Shown here: one piece after another, positions 1 to 7,357 of the stretch
Layout of the letters: each line of letters begins with the position of its first letter
Numbering within the stretch: position 1 is the first letter of the stretch
Source: Sphingobium terrigena
GTDB taxonomy: Bacteria; Pseudomonadota; Alphaproteobacteria; Sphingomonadales; Sphingomonadaceae
Length of the DNA: 64,000 nt
NCBI RefSeq assembly: GCF_003591655.1
Contig: NZ_QVRA01000006.1
Span: 1-64,000, forward strand
Direction of reading: 5' to 3'
The notes under the pieces: generated by a model
What the model was told of the DNA's origin: nothing
Seen by the model: only the letters and a program-made list of their open reading frames with translations
The model's database searches: none
Translations under genes and position numbers: made by a program

Positions 1-60
1 GATCTCAACTTCACGCAGCTTGCCGATAATCTCTTCCGGCTTGTGTTTCTTGCTCGGCAT
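1..60 (-). CDS. IS3-family transposase OrfA, N-terminal fragment (runs off window)
   Basis: The minus strand reads MPSKKHKPEEIIGKLREVEI from an ATG at 60. This is the characteristic N-terminus of the small helix-turn-helix transposase subunit (OrfA) of IS3-family elements, which binds the terminal repeats. Only 20 residues lie in the window, so integrity cannot be judged. The terminal repeat lies upstream at about 111-123. Confidence 0.75.
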   Translation of the reverse strand, partial: MPSKKHKPEEIIGKLREVEI

Positions 61-123
61 TCGTCATCCCTTTCGTGGTCCAGACTATCACAGTCTCTGG
101 GCCACTCAGCGGGGGGCAGATCA
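1..123 (-). mobile_element. End of an IS3-family insertion sequence (partial)
   Basis: The transposase start at 60 is preceded by about 60 bp of leader that ends, read on the minus strand, in TGATCTGCCCCCC (123 to 111). A TG-initiated G/C-rich terminus is typical of IS3-family inverted repeats. The outer end is placed at 123, next to the last sense codon of the neighbouring gene. The other end and any target duplication are outside the window. Confidence 0.6.
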
Positions 124-378
124 CTCCAGCCAATCCGGCTTGCCCGCCTCGTCATCCAACCATGAAACGATTTGCGCTACCACGTCGCCGCCGTGGGCTT
201 CGATGGTGCCGGGCTGATGAAAATGCGAACGGTAGCCGGTGCTGCTGATCGACAGCGGCGCGCCTCGCGGTTCCACGCTGCGGATTTCCAGATGATCGAT
301 CACGCCCCAGCGCAACGGTGTATAGGTCGCCTCGATCCCGATGCCCTGCCACGCGAAACGGTAGGTTTGCGGTTCCAT
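121..378 (-). CDS. Small hypothetical protein downstream of ardA, probably cut short by the IS
   Basis: This 85-residue acidic protein starts MEPQTYRF and ends KPDWLE. The ATG at 378-376 lies 1 nt from the ardA stop, so the two are probably co-translated. I do not recognise a domain. Its stop codon TGA (123-121) is formed by the first three bases of the inferred IS terminus, so the natural C-terminus may have been longer. Function is unknown; position suggests an accessory role in the antirestriction unit. Confidence 0.6.
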   Translation of the reverse strand: MEPQTYRFAWQGIGIEATYTPLRWGVIDHLEIRSVEPRGAPLSISSTGYRSHFHQPGTIEAHGGDVVAQIVSWLDDEAGKPDWLE

Positions 379-379
379 G

Positions 380-919
380 TCAGCACCCCGCGAACACATG
401 CACAGCATCCCATGCGGTCTGCACGGTGAAAAGATCGCCGCTGATCTCGGCGTCGCGGGCCATGGCCTGATAGTCGATGTAGTAGCGCAGCGATTGCGGG
501 ATGGCGGTGGTTTCCTCCGTCAACTCCTGCACATAATCGGCAAGGCTGGCGTAGGTGCCAATGTGGCGGTCCTTCAACGCCTGGCGGGCTTCCTCAAGGT
601 CGCCGTCGCAATGGTCGAGCAGCGCTGCGCCCAGCACACCATGCTCGGCGATGAAACTGGCCAATGCGGCAACCCTATCTAGGCCAGCATATTCGGCGAC
701 ACGAACCCCGCCGAACCCTTCATAGTCATGGATGGCCCATTCCTCGGCCCCGGCGATGGGCGATGCGGCTAGGATCGTTGCCACCTCATCCCATAGCGCC
801 CATGCCTCCTGCGCGGCGTCGATCCACGCCCCATGCAAGATGCCATTGTTATACGCAGCAAGGCAGGCGACATAGATACGAGGTTGTTCGGTCTGGCTGG
901 CGGTGATGGTTGCTCCCAT
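380..919 (-). CDS. ardA: ArdA-like antirestriction protein
   Basis: The protein has 179 residues, the normal size for ArdA, and is very acidic. It begins with a short lead followed by PRIYVACLAAYNNGILHGAWID, the conserved ArdA opening, and contains EEWAIHDYEGFGG, another family hallmark. ArdA proteins mimic B-form DNA and block type I restriction enzymes, protecting an incoming element during transfer. A strong ribosome site CGGAGG precedes the ATG at 919. A perfect inverted repeat lies just upstream at 940-962. The presence of ardA supports the view that this region is mobile. Confidence 0.9.
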   Translation of the reverse strand: MGATITASQTEQPRIYVACLAAYNNGILHGAWIDAAQEAWALWDEVATILAASPIAGAEEWAIHDYEGFGGVRVAEYAGLDRVAALASFIAEHGVLGAALLDHCDGDLEEARQALKDRHIGTYASLADYVQELTEETTAIPQSLRYYIDYQAMARDAEISGDLFTVQTAWDAVHVFAGC

Positions 920-939
920 GTTTTCCTCCGTTTGGCTTG

Positions 940-962
940 GGTTTCAGGTCCGATCTGAAACC
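940..962. promoter_or_regulatory. Perfect inverted repeat upstream of ardA
   Basis: GGTTTCAG (940-947) and CTGAAACC (955-962) form 8-bp perfect arms with a 7-nt spacer, centred about 32 nt before the ardA start. It could be an operator or a hairpin in the leader. No T-run follows in the direction of ardA, so a terminator is unlikely. The rest of 920-1169 shows no gene. Confidence 0.45.
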
Positions 963-1169
963 CTGCCTTCCGGCGAGGACGGGTGTGCAAACGGAGGGGC
1001 GGTTTTGCGGGGAACCGGCTGCACGAAACATAGTGGAGGAAGCTGGGCGAAAACCGATCCGAAGTGCGCCGAGGGCTGGCCCTAAGCCGCGTTAGTGATC
1101 GCAACCGAAGGCGGAAACGCATAGCGGTTCCGGGAGCGTCAGCGAGTAGAGCGCGGGCCGAAGGCAACG

Positions 1170-2093
1170 TTACGTCTTGCTAACACCCGGCATAATGATG
1201 GAGGTGCTGGTCAAGGTACTAACTGCATGAATAAGAACAAAAACCTGATAGGTTTGCGTGAATGCCTCAGCGACGCATTCGTGGGTGTCACCGTTTCGAT
1301 CTTTCAGTGAGATTGTCCGCTTGCCAGACATCTTTCGCCTATTAACTGGCACCATCGCACCGATGGGATGATCAGGCGTAAAAACCAGCGGCCAATTGAT
1401 TTCGCCGAATATCTCGATAAAACGTGGCGATGAGCAATGCCGCCGAAGGGACGCTTGGAATCCGTCACCGGGGATGAGCTTGGGGGGATTAAGTACGACA
1501 ACGGTGCAGGCCCGCCAGTTATGCGAAACGTACCGGCGCACCGACGAATAAATGGATGCACCATATTTGCCGCTGAGTTTGACCGGCACCAAAATGCTAA
1601 AGTCTTTTTCCTCCGCCTCGTTCGTGAATCCATCGAGTTGGAAAACCACTTCTGACGCAAAGACGTTTGCTTCGCGATCAAAAAGATCGGCTGTTGCCGG
1701 TTCGATGGTTTGGTCACAATCTTCAACCACCGCATAGAGATCGCGCTGCCACGCCATGAAAGCGTGACCTGTTTCGTGCAGCCTCACAAATGTCTGCTTT
1801 ACGATATGCAGCGTGCGATCGATGAAAACTAGCCTCGCCTTCGCATCGAACAGGCCTATCACCTTGCTGAGCGCCGATTTTAGCGCGCCGCTGGCCTGCC
1901 TACGAAGTTTGAGAATAAAGCTTTCGTTGAGAACATCCTCCTTCACTTCCCGGACATTCGCAGCGGCCATGATGTCATCAATCGGTGTCGGAAAACGACC
2001 AAGCGCGCCTGCCAATGACAGCGCGCGCTCGGCTTCGGATCTTACCTTTGCATACTGAGCCGGTGTCAGGCGGCTATCATCTGGCTTGATCAA
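1170..2093 (-). CDS. ImmA/IrrE-family metallopeptidase
   Basis: The 307-residue protein has the zinc protease motif HETGH at residues 106-110 and a downstream acidic helix (DREANVFASE) whose E141 is the likely third ligand. This layout is that of ImmA/IrrE proteases, which cleave or inactivate XRE-type repressors after DNA damage or another signal (known for ICEBs1 ImmA and Deinococcus IrrE). Its start overlaps the XRE gene stop by 4 nt (ATGA), so the two are translationally coupled. The C-terminal 150 residues match nothing I recognise and may be a sensor domain. Inference: it relieves repression of the divergent ubiquitin-like operon. Confidence 0.85.
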   Translation of the reverse strand: MIKPDDSRLTPAQYAKVRSEAERALSLAGALGRFPTPIDDIMAAANVREVKEDVLNESFILKLRRQASGALKSALSKVIGLFDAKARLVFIDRTLHIVKQTFVRLHETGHAFMAWQRDLYAVVEDCDQTIEPATADLFDREANVFASEVVFQLDGFTNEAEEKDFSILVPVKLSGKYGASIYSSVRRYVSHNWRACTVVVLNPPKLIPGDGFQASLRRHCSSPRFIEIFGEINWPLVFTPDHPIGAMVPVNRRKMSGKRTISLKDRNGDTHECVAEAFTQTYQVFVLIHAVSTLTSTSIIMPGVSKT

Positions 2094-2470
2094 GATTTTG
2101 CTTTCTGTCGGACGAATGAAAGATATTGAAGTAACTCTTTTTCTTCATCCAGAGTAAGATTTTCAATAGAGAAAGTTGCCGCCCGCCCATGTTTTGCTGC
2201 ATTGGAGCTTCTGGCATTCGGAGAAATATAACCAGCCCGTTCCATCAACTTCGCATAAGGCACTTTATAAACGCTGGCTAATGAATGCAGAACGTTAGGA
2301 GATGGCTTAGCTATATGTCCGTTTTCTAACTGACTTAAGTAAGCATTAGACACGTCCTTTCCTGTGGCATCCTCGACTTCTCGAAGGGTTAAGCCTGTCC
2401 CTGATCTGAGGCTCTTGAGATAAATTCCCAACGCCTCGCCTTTTCGCCCCACATCAATTTCATCGCTCAT
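2090..2470 (-). CDS. XRE-family transcriptional repressor (ImmR-like)
   Basis: The 126-residue protein has a Cro/C1 helix-turn-helix at about residues 13-70 (LTLREVEDATGKDVSNAYLS then QLENG). The C-terminal tail contains LTLDEEKELLQYLSFVR, a form common in mobile-element repressors. It is co-transcribed with the ImmA/IrrE-like protease. A ribosome site AGGACC precedes the ATG at 2470. The gene is AT-richer than its neighbours. It most likely binds the palindrome at 2528-2573, repressing its own promoter and the divergent Ubl operon promoter. Confidence 0.88.
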   Translation of the reverse strand: MSDEIDVGRKGEALGIYLKSLRSGTGLTLREVEDATGKDVSNAYLSQLENGHIAKPSPNVLHSLASVYKVPYAKLMERAGYISPNARSSNAAKHGRAATFSIENLTLDEEKELLQYLSFVRQKAKS

Positions 2471-2514
2471 CGGTCCTCCTAGCTATGGGTTGAAGGCGGT
2501 ATTCGCCGCAGAAA

Positions 2515-2586
2515 ATCATAGACTTTTTGCTAAAAACGTCAAGCGCGCTAAATTACGCTTGACGAACTTAGCACGCTGCGTATTCT
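2515..2586. promoter_or_regulatory. Divergent mirrored promoters sharing a two-arm palindromic operator
   Basis: An interrupted palindrome spans 2528-2573. TGCTAA-aaa-CGTCAAGCG (2528-2545) is repeated in inverse as CGCTTGACG-aac-TTAGCA (2556-2573), with 10 nt between. Each arm contains a TTGACG -35 box. On the plus strand TTGACG (2559-2564) is followed after 16 nt by TATTCT (2581-2586). On the minus strand TTGACG (2542-2537) is followed after 16 nt by TATGAT (2520-2515). A repressor on the arms would cover both -35 boxes, so the XRE/ImmA unit and the Ubl operon are probably controlled together. Confidence 0.75.
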
Positions 2587-2638
2587 AAGCGAGTAGGCAG
2601 TAGCACCTGCAATAACTCACCAGCGTATGGAGATCATG

Positions 2639-2995
2639 ATGGATAAAGAAGAAGTGGTGGATACCTCGACTGATGAGGTGACCGAGGCGATCCGCGAAGA
2701 AATCTTGGACGAAATTGCGGACTTAGAGGATTACGCCCGTCGTGGCGAAGCGCCGCCCCATTGCAGGGGATACAAGATCAAGGTGAATGGCGACCCGTTC
2801 GTCGTCCATGATCGCGACATCACCGGGCGCGAGGTTCTCGAACTTGCCGGTTTGACGCCGCCGAAAGACTACACGCTGCGCGTGAAGGTTGCTGGGCAGC
2901 GTCCACGAAAAGTCGATCTCGACGAGAAGGTCGATCTACGCCAAGCTGGTATCGAGAAATTCAAGGCGCTGCCGCGCGATCAGACCGAGGGCTAA
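2639..2995 (+). CDS. Ubiquitin-like protein (multiubiquitin-type) of a bacterial conjugation operon
   Basis: First gene of the four-gene operon. An acidic N-terminal lead of about 40 residues precedes a single beta-grasp-like domain beginning GYKIKVNGDPFVV and containing the phrase ITGREVLELAG, as in bacterial multiubiquitin-domain proteins. The protein ends in ...QTEG, a free C-terminal glycine as expected of a conjugatable Ubl without pro-peptide. Four in-frame ATGs exist (2627, 2636, 2639 and later); GGAG at 2629-2632 best suits 2639. The next gene starts 5 nt after the stop. Probable role: modifier attached to a target by the E1/E2 pair downstream. Confidence 0.8.
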   Translation: MDKEEVVDTSTDEVTEAIREEILDEIADLEDYARRGEAPPHCRGYKIKVNGDPFVVHDRDITGREVLELAGLTPPKDYTLRVKVAGQRPRKVDLDEKVDLRQAGIEKFKALPRDQTEG

Positions 2996-3000
2996 GGGCT

Positions 3001-3396
3001 ATGCGTCGGCAGTTCGATTTGTTGCCCGAAGATGAGCAACTCCTCAACGATTACGGCCTGCCTTGGGAAACAGTCGTGGATGGATCCCAATGGGTTCTCA
3101 TCCACGACTTCCCCACGCATGAAGGCTATAATCACAAGACCGTCATCGCGGCCATCCGATTGGAAACGGGCTATCCCAACACGCCGTTAGATATGGTCTA
3201 TTTTCATCCGGCGTTAGCCCGCACTGACGGCCGCCGTATTGGGGCAACACAAGTCGTGCAGCAAGTCGCGGGCATTTCTTACCAGCGGTGGTCGCGCCAC
3301 CGCACGGCGCAGAATCCCTGGAGGCCCACTATTGACAGCCTTGGAACACACATCGTGCTGATCGAGGACTGGTTGCAGCGGGAGTTTGAGAAATGA
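3001..3396 (+). CDS. E2-like protein (prokaryotic E2 family E type), cysteine-free
   Basis: 131 residues. The centre (YNHKTVIAAIRLETGYPNTPLDMVYFHP) matches the E2/UBC core beta-sheet and the HxN/P turn. The end (QRWSRHR, W, D, THI, IEDWL) matches the pattern I associate with the prokaryotic E2 family E. In a ubiquitin cascade E2 takes the Ubl from E1 and passes it to the target. This protein contains no cysteine, so a canonical E2 thioester cannot form. It may use another nucleophile or act as a non-catalytic carrier. Its stop overlaps the next start (ATGA). Confidence 0.78.
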   Translation: MRRQFDLLPEDEQLLNDYGLPWETVVDGSQWVLIHDFPTHEGYNHKTVIAAIRLETGYPNTPLDMVYFHPALARTDGRRIGATQVVQQVAGISYQRWSRHRTAQNPWRPTIDSLGTHIVLIEDWLQREFEK

Positions 3397-4802
3397 AGCC
3401 GTCGATCACATTGAGCATGACAGACGATCAGCATCGCCGCCTGAACACTCATCTGTTTCCCGGCGACGGAAAAGAAGCGGTTGCTGTCCTTCTTTGCGCT
3501 CATCGGCGCGGTAATCGGCGGCATCGCCTGTTGGTGCGATACATCAACGAAATTCCGCACGCGCAATGTGAGCGAACAGCGGTGAGCGTGACGTGGCAAA
3601 CGGATGTCATCGAAGATAGTCTCGCCCGTGCGGAGGCTGAAGGGCTGAGCTTCATCAAGATCCATAGCCATCCCAACGGCTATCCGGCATTTTCCGCAAT
3701 AGACGACCAGAGCGACGGCTTGCTGTTACCTATGGTTCGCGACTCAACCGAAATTGGTGCCCCTCACGGGAGTGCTGTCATGCTGCCCTCTGGTGAGGTA
3801 TTCGGGCGTGTCCTGACCCCAGATGGGTTGATACCCATTGAATGCATCAATGTCGTCGGCGATGATTTGCGTTTTTGGTATCCGGCAGGCGGCGATAAAT
3901 CCGTTCCGAGCTTCGCCGCGTCGCACGCGCAGATTTTTGACGACGGCACTATTGAACGGCTGCGCCGCTTGTCGGTTGCCGTGGTCGGCTGTTCGGGAAC
4001 CGGTAGCCCTGTCATCGAGCAACTTTTCCGTTTGGGTGTAGGCGAAATTGTGTTGGTTGATGACGACCATATCGAAGATCGTAACGTTAACCGCATTCTC
4101 AATTCAACAATGGATGATGCAGCGAAGAAACGCCCAAAACCTGATGTGATTGGCGATGCTATCGATCGCGCTGGACTTGGCACGCGGGTTATCCGCGTTA
4201 CCGGCAATCTCTGGTCGCCTCACGTCGTCCGCGAGGTTGCGCAATGCGATGTCGTGTTCGGATGCATGGATACCATCGACGGGCGTTACCTGTTGAACAC
4301 GCTCGCGACTTTCTACCTTCAACCCTATTTTGACATTGGCGTGCGTCTTGATGCGGTACGCGAAGGGGCGAACAAGGGCAAGATACGGGAAGTGTGCGGC
4401 ACGATTCACTATTTGCTGCCCGGAAAGTCGAGCCTTATGATGCGTGGCCTTTTCACGATGAAGCAGGTCGCGGATGCTGGATTACGTCGCACCGATCCGG
4501 CTGCCCATGCGCAGCAAACGAAGGACGGCTACATTGCAGGGGTCCAAGGCCACCGCCCTGCCGTCATCAGCGTGAACATGTATGCGGCATCGCTTGCAGT
4601 GAACGAATTACTTGCCAGGCTCCATCCTTTCAGAGAGGAATCGAATGGTGAATATGGAGCGGTCACGTTTAGCTTGGCGAGCATGGAACTGATGTACGAG
4701 CGCCATAACGAACCGTGTGAAATGCTTGGACCGCACGTCGGCAAGGGCGATATGCGTCCCTTGCTGCGGCTCATCGAACTCTCTGAGAAGCAAAAACCAT
4801 GA
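3393..4802 (+). CDS. JAMM (JAB) protease - E1-like (ThiF) fusion protein
   Basis: 469 residues with two domains. The N-terminal ~160 residues hold a JAMM metalloprotease signature: H91-S-H93-P, S101 and D104, with an upstream glutamate near 53. This domain normally trims or removes ubiquitin-like tails. From about 180 on there is a ThiF/E1 adenylation domain: the nucleotide loop VAVVGCSGTG (195-204), the acidic VDDDHIE strand, and the N231-V-N-R234 arginine motif. E1 activates the Ubl C-terminus as an adenylate. The region after HYLLPG, where many relatives carry cysteines, reads KSSLMM, so the thioester residue is unclear. It overlaps both neighbours by 4 nt. Confidence 0.88.
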   Translation: MKPSITLSMTDDQHRRLNTHLFPGDGKEAVAVLLCAHRRGNRRHRLLVRYINEIPHAQCERTAVSVTWQTDVIEDSLARAEAEGLSFIKIHSHPNGYPAFSAIDDQSDGLLLPMVRDSTEIGAPHGSAVMLPSGEVFGRVLTPDGLIPIECINVVGDDLRFWYPAGGDKSVPSFAASHAQIFDDGTIERLRRLSVAVVGCSGTGSPVIEQLFRLGVGEIVLVDDDHIEDRNVNRILNSTMDDAAKKRPKPDVIGDAIDRAGLGTRVIRVTGNLWSPHVVREVAQCDVVFGCMDTIDGRYLLNTLATFYLQPYFDIGVRLDAVREGANKGKIREVCGTIHYLLPGKSSLMMRGLFTMKQVADAGLRRTDPAAHAQQTKDGYIAGVQGHRPAVISVNMYAASLAVNELLARLHPFREESNGEYGAVTFSLASMELMYERHNEPCEMLGPHVGKGDMRPLLRLIELSEKQKP

Positions 4803-5143
4803 AGTGGTTTCAGACAGCCTGGCACTGGCTCCTCCGACTTTTTGTCGGACGGAAAGCAAAGCCATATCGAACAGTCATCGTCAATGAGGCGCTTCCGGCA
4901 CAACTCGTTGCCAACACACTTTACGTCGTCGAAGACGATGGCTTTCTAGAACAGGCGGCGATGCTCTGTCCGTGCGGGTGCAAGCGTATATTGCATATGA
5001 ATCTTCTGCCGGATGATCGGCCGTGCTGGCAACTCACGCAACATCCAGATGGAACGGCAACACTCCATCCCTCAGTATGGCGAAAAAAGGATTGCGGTTC
5101 CCATTTTTGGTTCCGGCGGGGCCAAGTCATCTGGTGCGAATGA
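4799..5143 (+). CDS. DUF6527-family protein of the ubiquitin-like operon
   Basis: 114 residues. The first 20 are hydrophobic and basic (FQTAWHWLLRLFVGRK). Then comes a cysteine/histidine set that suggests metal binding: C57-P-C59-G-C61, H66, C76, H90, C99 and H102 in KDCGSHFWFRRG. CPCGC...CGSHF is the form I associate with DUF6527 proteins, which recur beside bacterial E1/E2/Ubl genes. Work on such operons has proposed a peptidase role acting on the Ubl; I cannot verify that here. It is the last gene before the terminator at 5171. Confidence 0.75.
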   Translation: MKWFQTAWHWLLRLFVGRKAKPYRTVIVNEALPAQLVANTLYVVEDDGFLEQAAMLCPCGCKRILHMNLLPDDRPCWQLTQHPDGTATLHPSVWRKKDCGSHFWFRRGQVIWCE

Positions 5144-5170
5144 CGATCCCTGCGACTCCAATAGTAATGT

Positions 5171-5211
5171 AAACCCCATAATTCGAGATGCAGTCTCGAA
5201 TTATGGGGTTT
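5171..5211. terminator. Strong 18-bp hairpin terminator, probably bidirectional
   Basis: Arms 5171-5188 and 5194-5211 are perfect complements around a 5-nt loop. A T-rich tract (ttgtcttctcttg) follows on the plus strand, 27 nt after the DUF6527 stop. The last codons and stop of the convergent minus-strand gene lie inside the right arm and just beyond, so one hairpin serves both genes. Confidence 0.85.
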
Positions 5212-6430
5212 TGTCTTCTCTTGTAATGTGACTGGAAAATCCATTTCCGTCCACAAGCGACGCCATGGTGATACGATTGCCTACCCATGTCACAAGATCG
5301 CGCCCGTTCTCATCGGTAAATCCGTCCCAAGCGGTATCGTCGCCTTCATTGAGGTTGAATAGGCGGGAGCCGTTGAAATTGGCAGCGAACATATCGGTGC
5401 TGCCGCCTTTGGCTTCGCGTGATTGGAACAGGAATCGCGACGTGAGTGGATCAGGGCCAGACCATACCGGCTTCGCAGTGGCGGGATTGAGCCATACGTC
5501 GTCGGGATAGCGTATGCCCTTGCGGATCATCAGGCAATAAGGCGTGCGGTAGCGCGGTCGACGGTGGACATAGGCAACAGCGACCATGGCGACGACGCAG
5601 CCAAGGCCATTGCCCATCTCGCCAGCGGAGCGCGCGCGCAATGATCCGTCGCGGTTGACGAATGCGGCAATGCCGCCAACACCCAGCAGCGCCTCGCACT
5701 CGAATTGCTCAGGTTCATCGCCACAATCATCATTGTGGTAGGGCTGGTCGGTGCAGGCATAAAGACGGACCACGGCATCGCGGCGCTTGACGCCATGCAC
5801 GACGATGCGGCGGGGAAAGTAGATTTGGTGCTCTGATGCCAACGCTTCCAAGCCATCCTGGTTGGCAGGAAAGAAGTCCGTCAACGACCGCCGCTCACCA
5901 TGGGCATCGGTCATCAATTCGGCGGAAGGCAGCCAGAACAGGCTCTTGCCCGGTGCGGCAATTTTCTGCACGCCTTCGCCATAATGCACTTCGTCAAACC
6001 GCCAGTCGGGATCGACCGGCAGGGCGTCGATATCGCGGTAGGTCAGCACGGCGAAGTCGGCGGTGGGATCGCTGTAGATCACGGGCGCGACCAGCGCGGA
6101 ACGGCTCTCCGGCAGGGGTGTTTTCTCGTCGCGCCGATAGCGGCAGCGCGTTACCACATCGCGCAGTTCGGCAATCTCAGCCTTGAACTGCTCCGGGTCG
6201 TTCCCAAATAGCAGCCGCTCGATGGTGGCGATGTCGCTCGGTATCCGCTCACCCTTCAACCACATGCGTACAATGCGCGCGGTCAGGCCGCAGGCACGGC
6301 CAAATGTCTCTGGCGTCCATTGCGGACGGGTGCGTTTGTCGCCGGGCGGCGGCACAGGCGGATGATCGAAATGGCGCTGGAGCAGTACACCTAATTCCAG
6401 GCCCGGTGTTGGTTTGGGTTGCTTTGCCAT
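5201..6430 (-). CDS. Hypothetical protein with an N-terminal helix-turn-helix-like segment
   Basis: About 409 residues. The start at 6430 (MAKQPKPTPG) is chosen because a purine-rich GGGGGAA site precedes it; an upstream extension has poor coding character. Residues about 35-75 (WTPETFGRACGLTARIVRMWLKG) resemble a small helix-turn-helix that would dictate binding to DNA or a partner. The rest, with many Trp/Asp/Arg residues and a hydrophobic stretch (GCVVAMVAVAYVHRR), is not recognised. It converges on the ubiquitin-like operon and overlaps its terminator. A function in the defence unit is possible but unsupported. Confidence 0.65.
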   Translation of the reverse strand: MAKQPKPTPGLELGVLLQRHFDHPPVPPPGDKRTRPQWTPETFGRACGLTARIVRMWLKGERIPSDIATIERLLFGNDPEQFKAEIAELRDVVTRCRYRRDEKTPLPESRSALVAPVIYSDPTADFAVLTYRDIDALPVDPDWRFDEVHYGEGVQKIAAPGKSLFWLPSAELMTDAHGERRSLTDFFPANQDGLEALASEHQIYFPRRIVVHGVKRRDAVVRLYACTDQPYHNDDCGDEPEQFECEALLGVGGIAAFVNRDGSLRARSAGEMGNGLGCVVAMVAVAYVHRRPRYRTPYCLMIRKGIRYPDDVWLNPATAKPVWSGPDPLTSRFLFQSREAKGGSTDMFAANFNGSRLFNLNEGDDTAWDGFTDENGRDLVTWVGNRITMASLVDGNGFSSHITREDKTP

Positions 6431-6592
6431 GGTTCCCCCGTTCCGCCGCAGCATCGGATGAACGGCGGTGCAAGGCAAGCCAACCTGATTGCAGCAGTGC
6501 CGCCACATCTCACGAAATTATAGTCCCTCCAACGCCGCCATGTTTGTCCCCTGATTGCGCGGGCGCATGGCGCGTGACCTTTAGGTATAGCA

Positions 6593-6880
6593 ATGAGCAA
6601 AATCGGACATTTTGAAATAGCCGTGTTGATGAAGGTCAACGAACTGGCCCAGCGCCACGGTCTCGAGCTCTGGGAGTTTGATGCCGAGTACGACACCGAA
6701 ACCGGCGAGCTGTCCTTCCCGTCCACGCCCGGCGGCGCTGATCGCTATGAGCGGTTTCGCAAGATGAAAGACGCCTTGGGCTGTGGCGAGGGCGGCAAGC
6801 TGCAACTCGACAGTGACGCAGCTCTGCTGGAGGCGCTGGACACGGCGCTCAGCACCGCGCCGCGCCCACGCCTACGGTAG
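6593..6880 (+). CDS. Small hypothetical protein
   Basis: 95 residues, acidic centre (ELWEFDAEYDTETGELSF), no domain recognised, no signal peptide. The gene is divergent from the 5201-6430 gene with 162 nt between start codons. A weak AGG lies upstream of the ATG. Position 6881-7097 after it is non-coding apart from two short copies of GGCTGTTCCAT. Confidence 0.5.
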   Translation: MSKIGHFEIAVLMKVNELAQRHGLELWEFDAEYDTETGELSFPSTPGGADRYERFRKMKDALGCGEGGKLQLDSDAALLEALDTALSTAPRPRLR

Positions 6881-7097
6881 CTGTTCCATCGGTGGTCTAG
6901 GCTGTTCCATGCCGTTCCTGTTTATGGGCAACAGGTCAACGGCAAGGAGAACGGCCCCCAGATAAGCAACAAGCATCTGACGATCGAGGCGATGCCTCAC
7001 CAGCGGCAACGCCGCCCAATCCTATCATTCGAGCATCATTTTCACCGGCGCAATTTGCCGAGCGGGCAACTGCGTCCTGCGATCAGGAGAATACATC

Positions 7098-7334
7098 ATG
7101 TTCATGCCCAAATGCCCCGAATGCGGCGGTGCCGCCAAGTCCATCGAACCCGATGGCATCGACGCGCTCAATAATGGCGTCGGCGGCGCGCTACGGTTCG
7201 AGAATATGCGCCACCACGCGCATCCGCACATGCAGCTTGCCCATCTGAGCATCAAGCTGGGCCGCGAAATCTACAAGCGCATACCGGGCGGCGGCCTCAA
7301 GCAATGCACCAAATGCGGCCACGAATTCCGCTGA
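7098..7334 (+). CDS. Small zinc-ribbon protein
   Basis: 78 residues. CPECGG at the N-terminus and CTKCGHEF at the C-terminus form a two-half CxxC zinc ribbon around a histidine-rich middle (MRHHAHPHMQLAH). A good CAGGAG ribosome site lies 8 nt before the ATG. First of a closely spaced series leading to the coupling protein; likely a structural or nucleic-acid-binding accessory protein, but the exact role is unknown. Confidence 0.65.
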   Translation: MFMPKCPECGGAAKSIEPDGIDALNNGVGGALRFENMRHHAHPHMQLAHLSIKLGREIYKRIPGGGLKQCTKCGHEFR

Positions 7335-7357
7335 CCCCACCTATCAGGAGAAAACCC

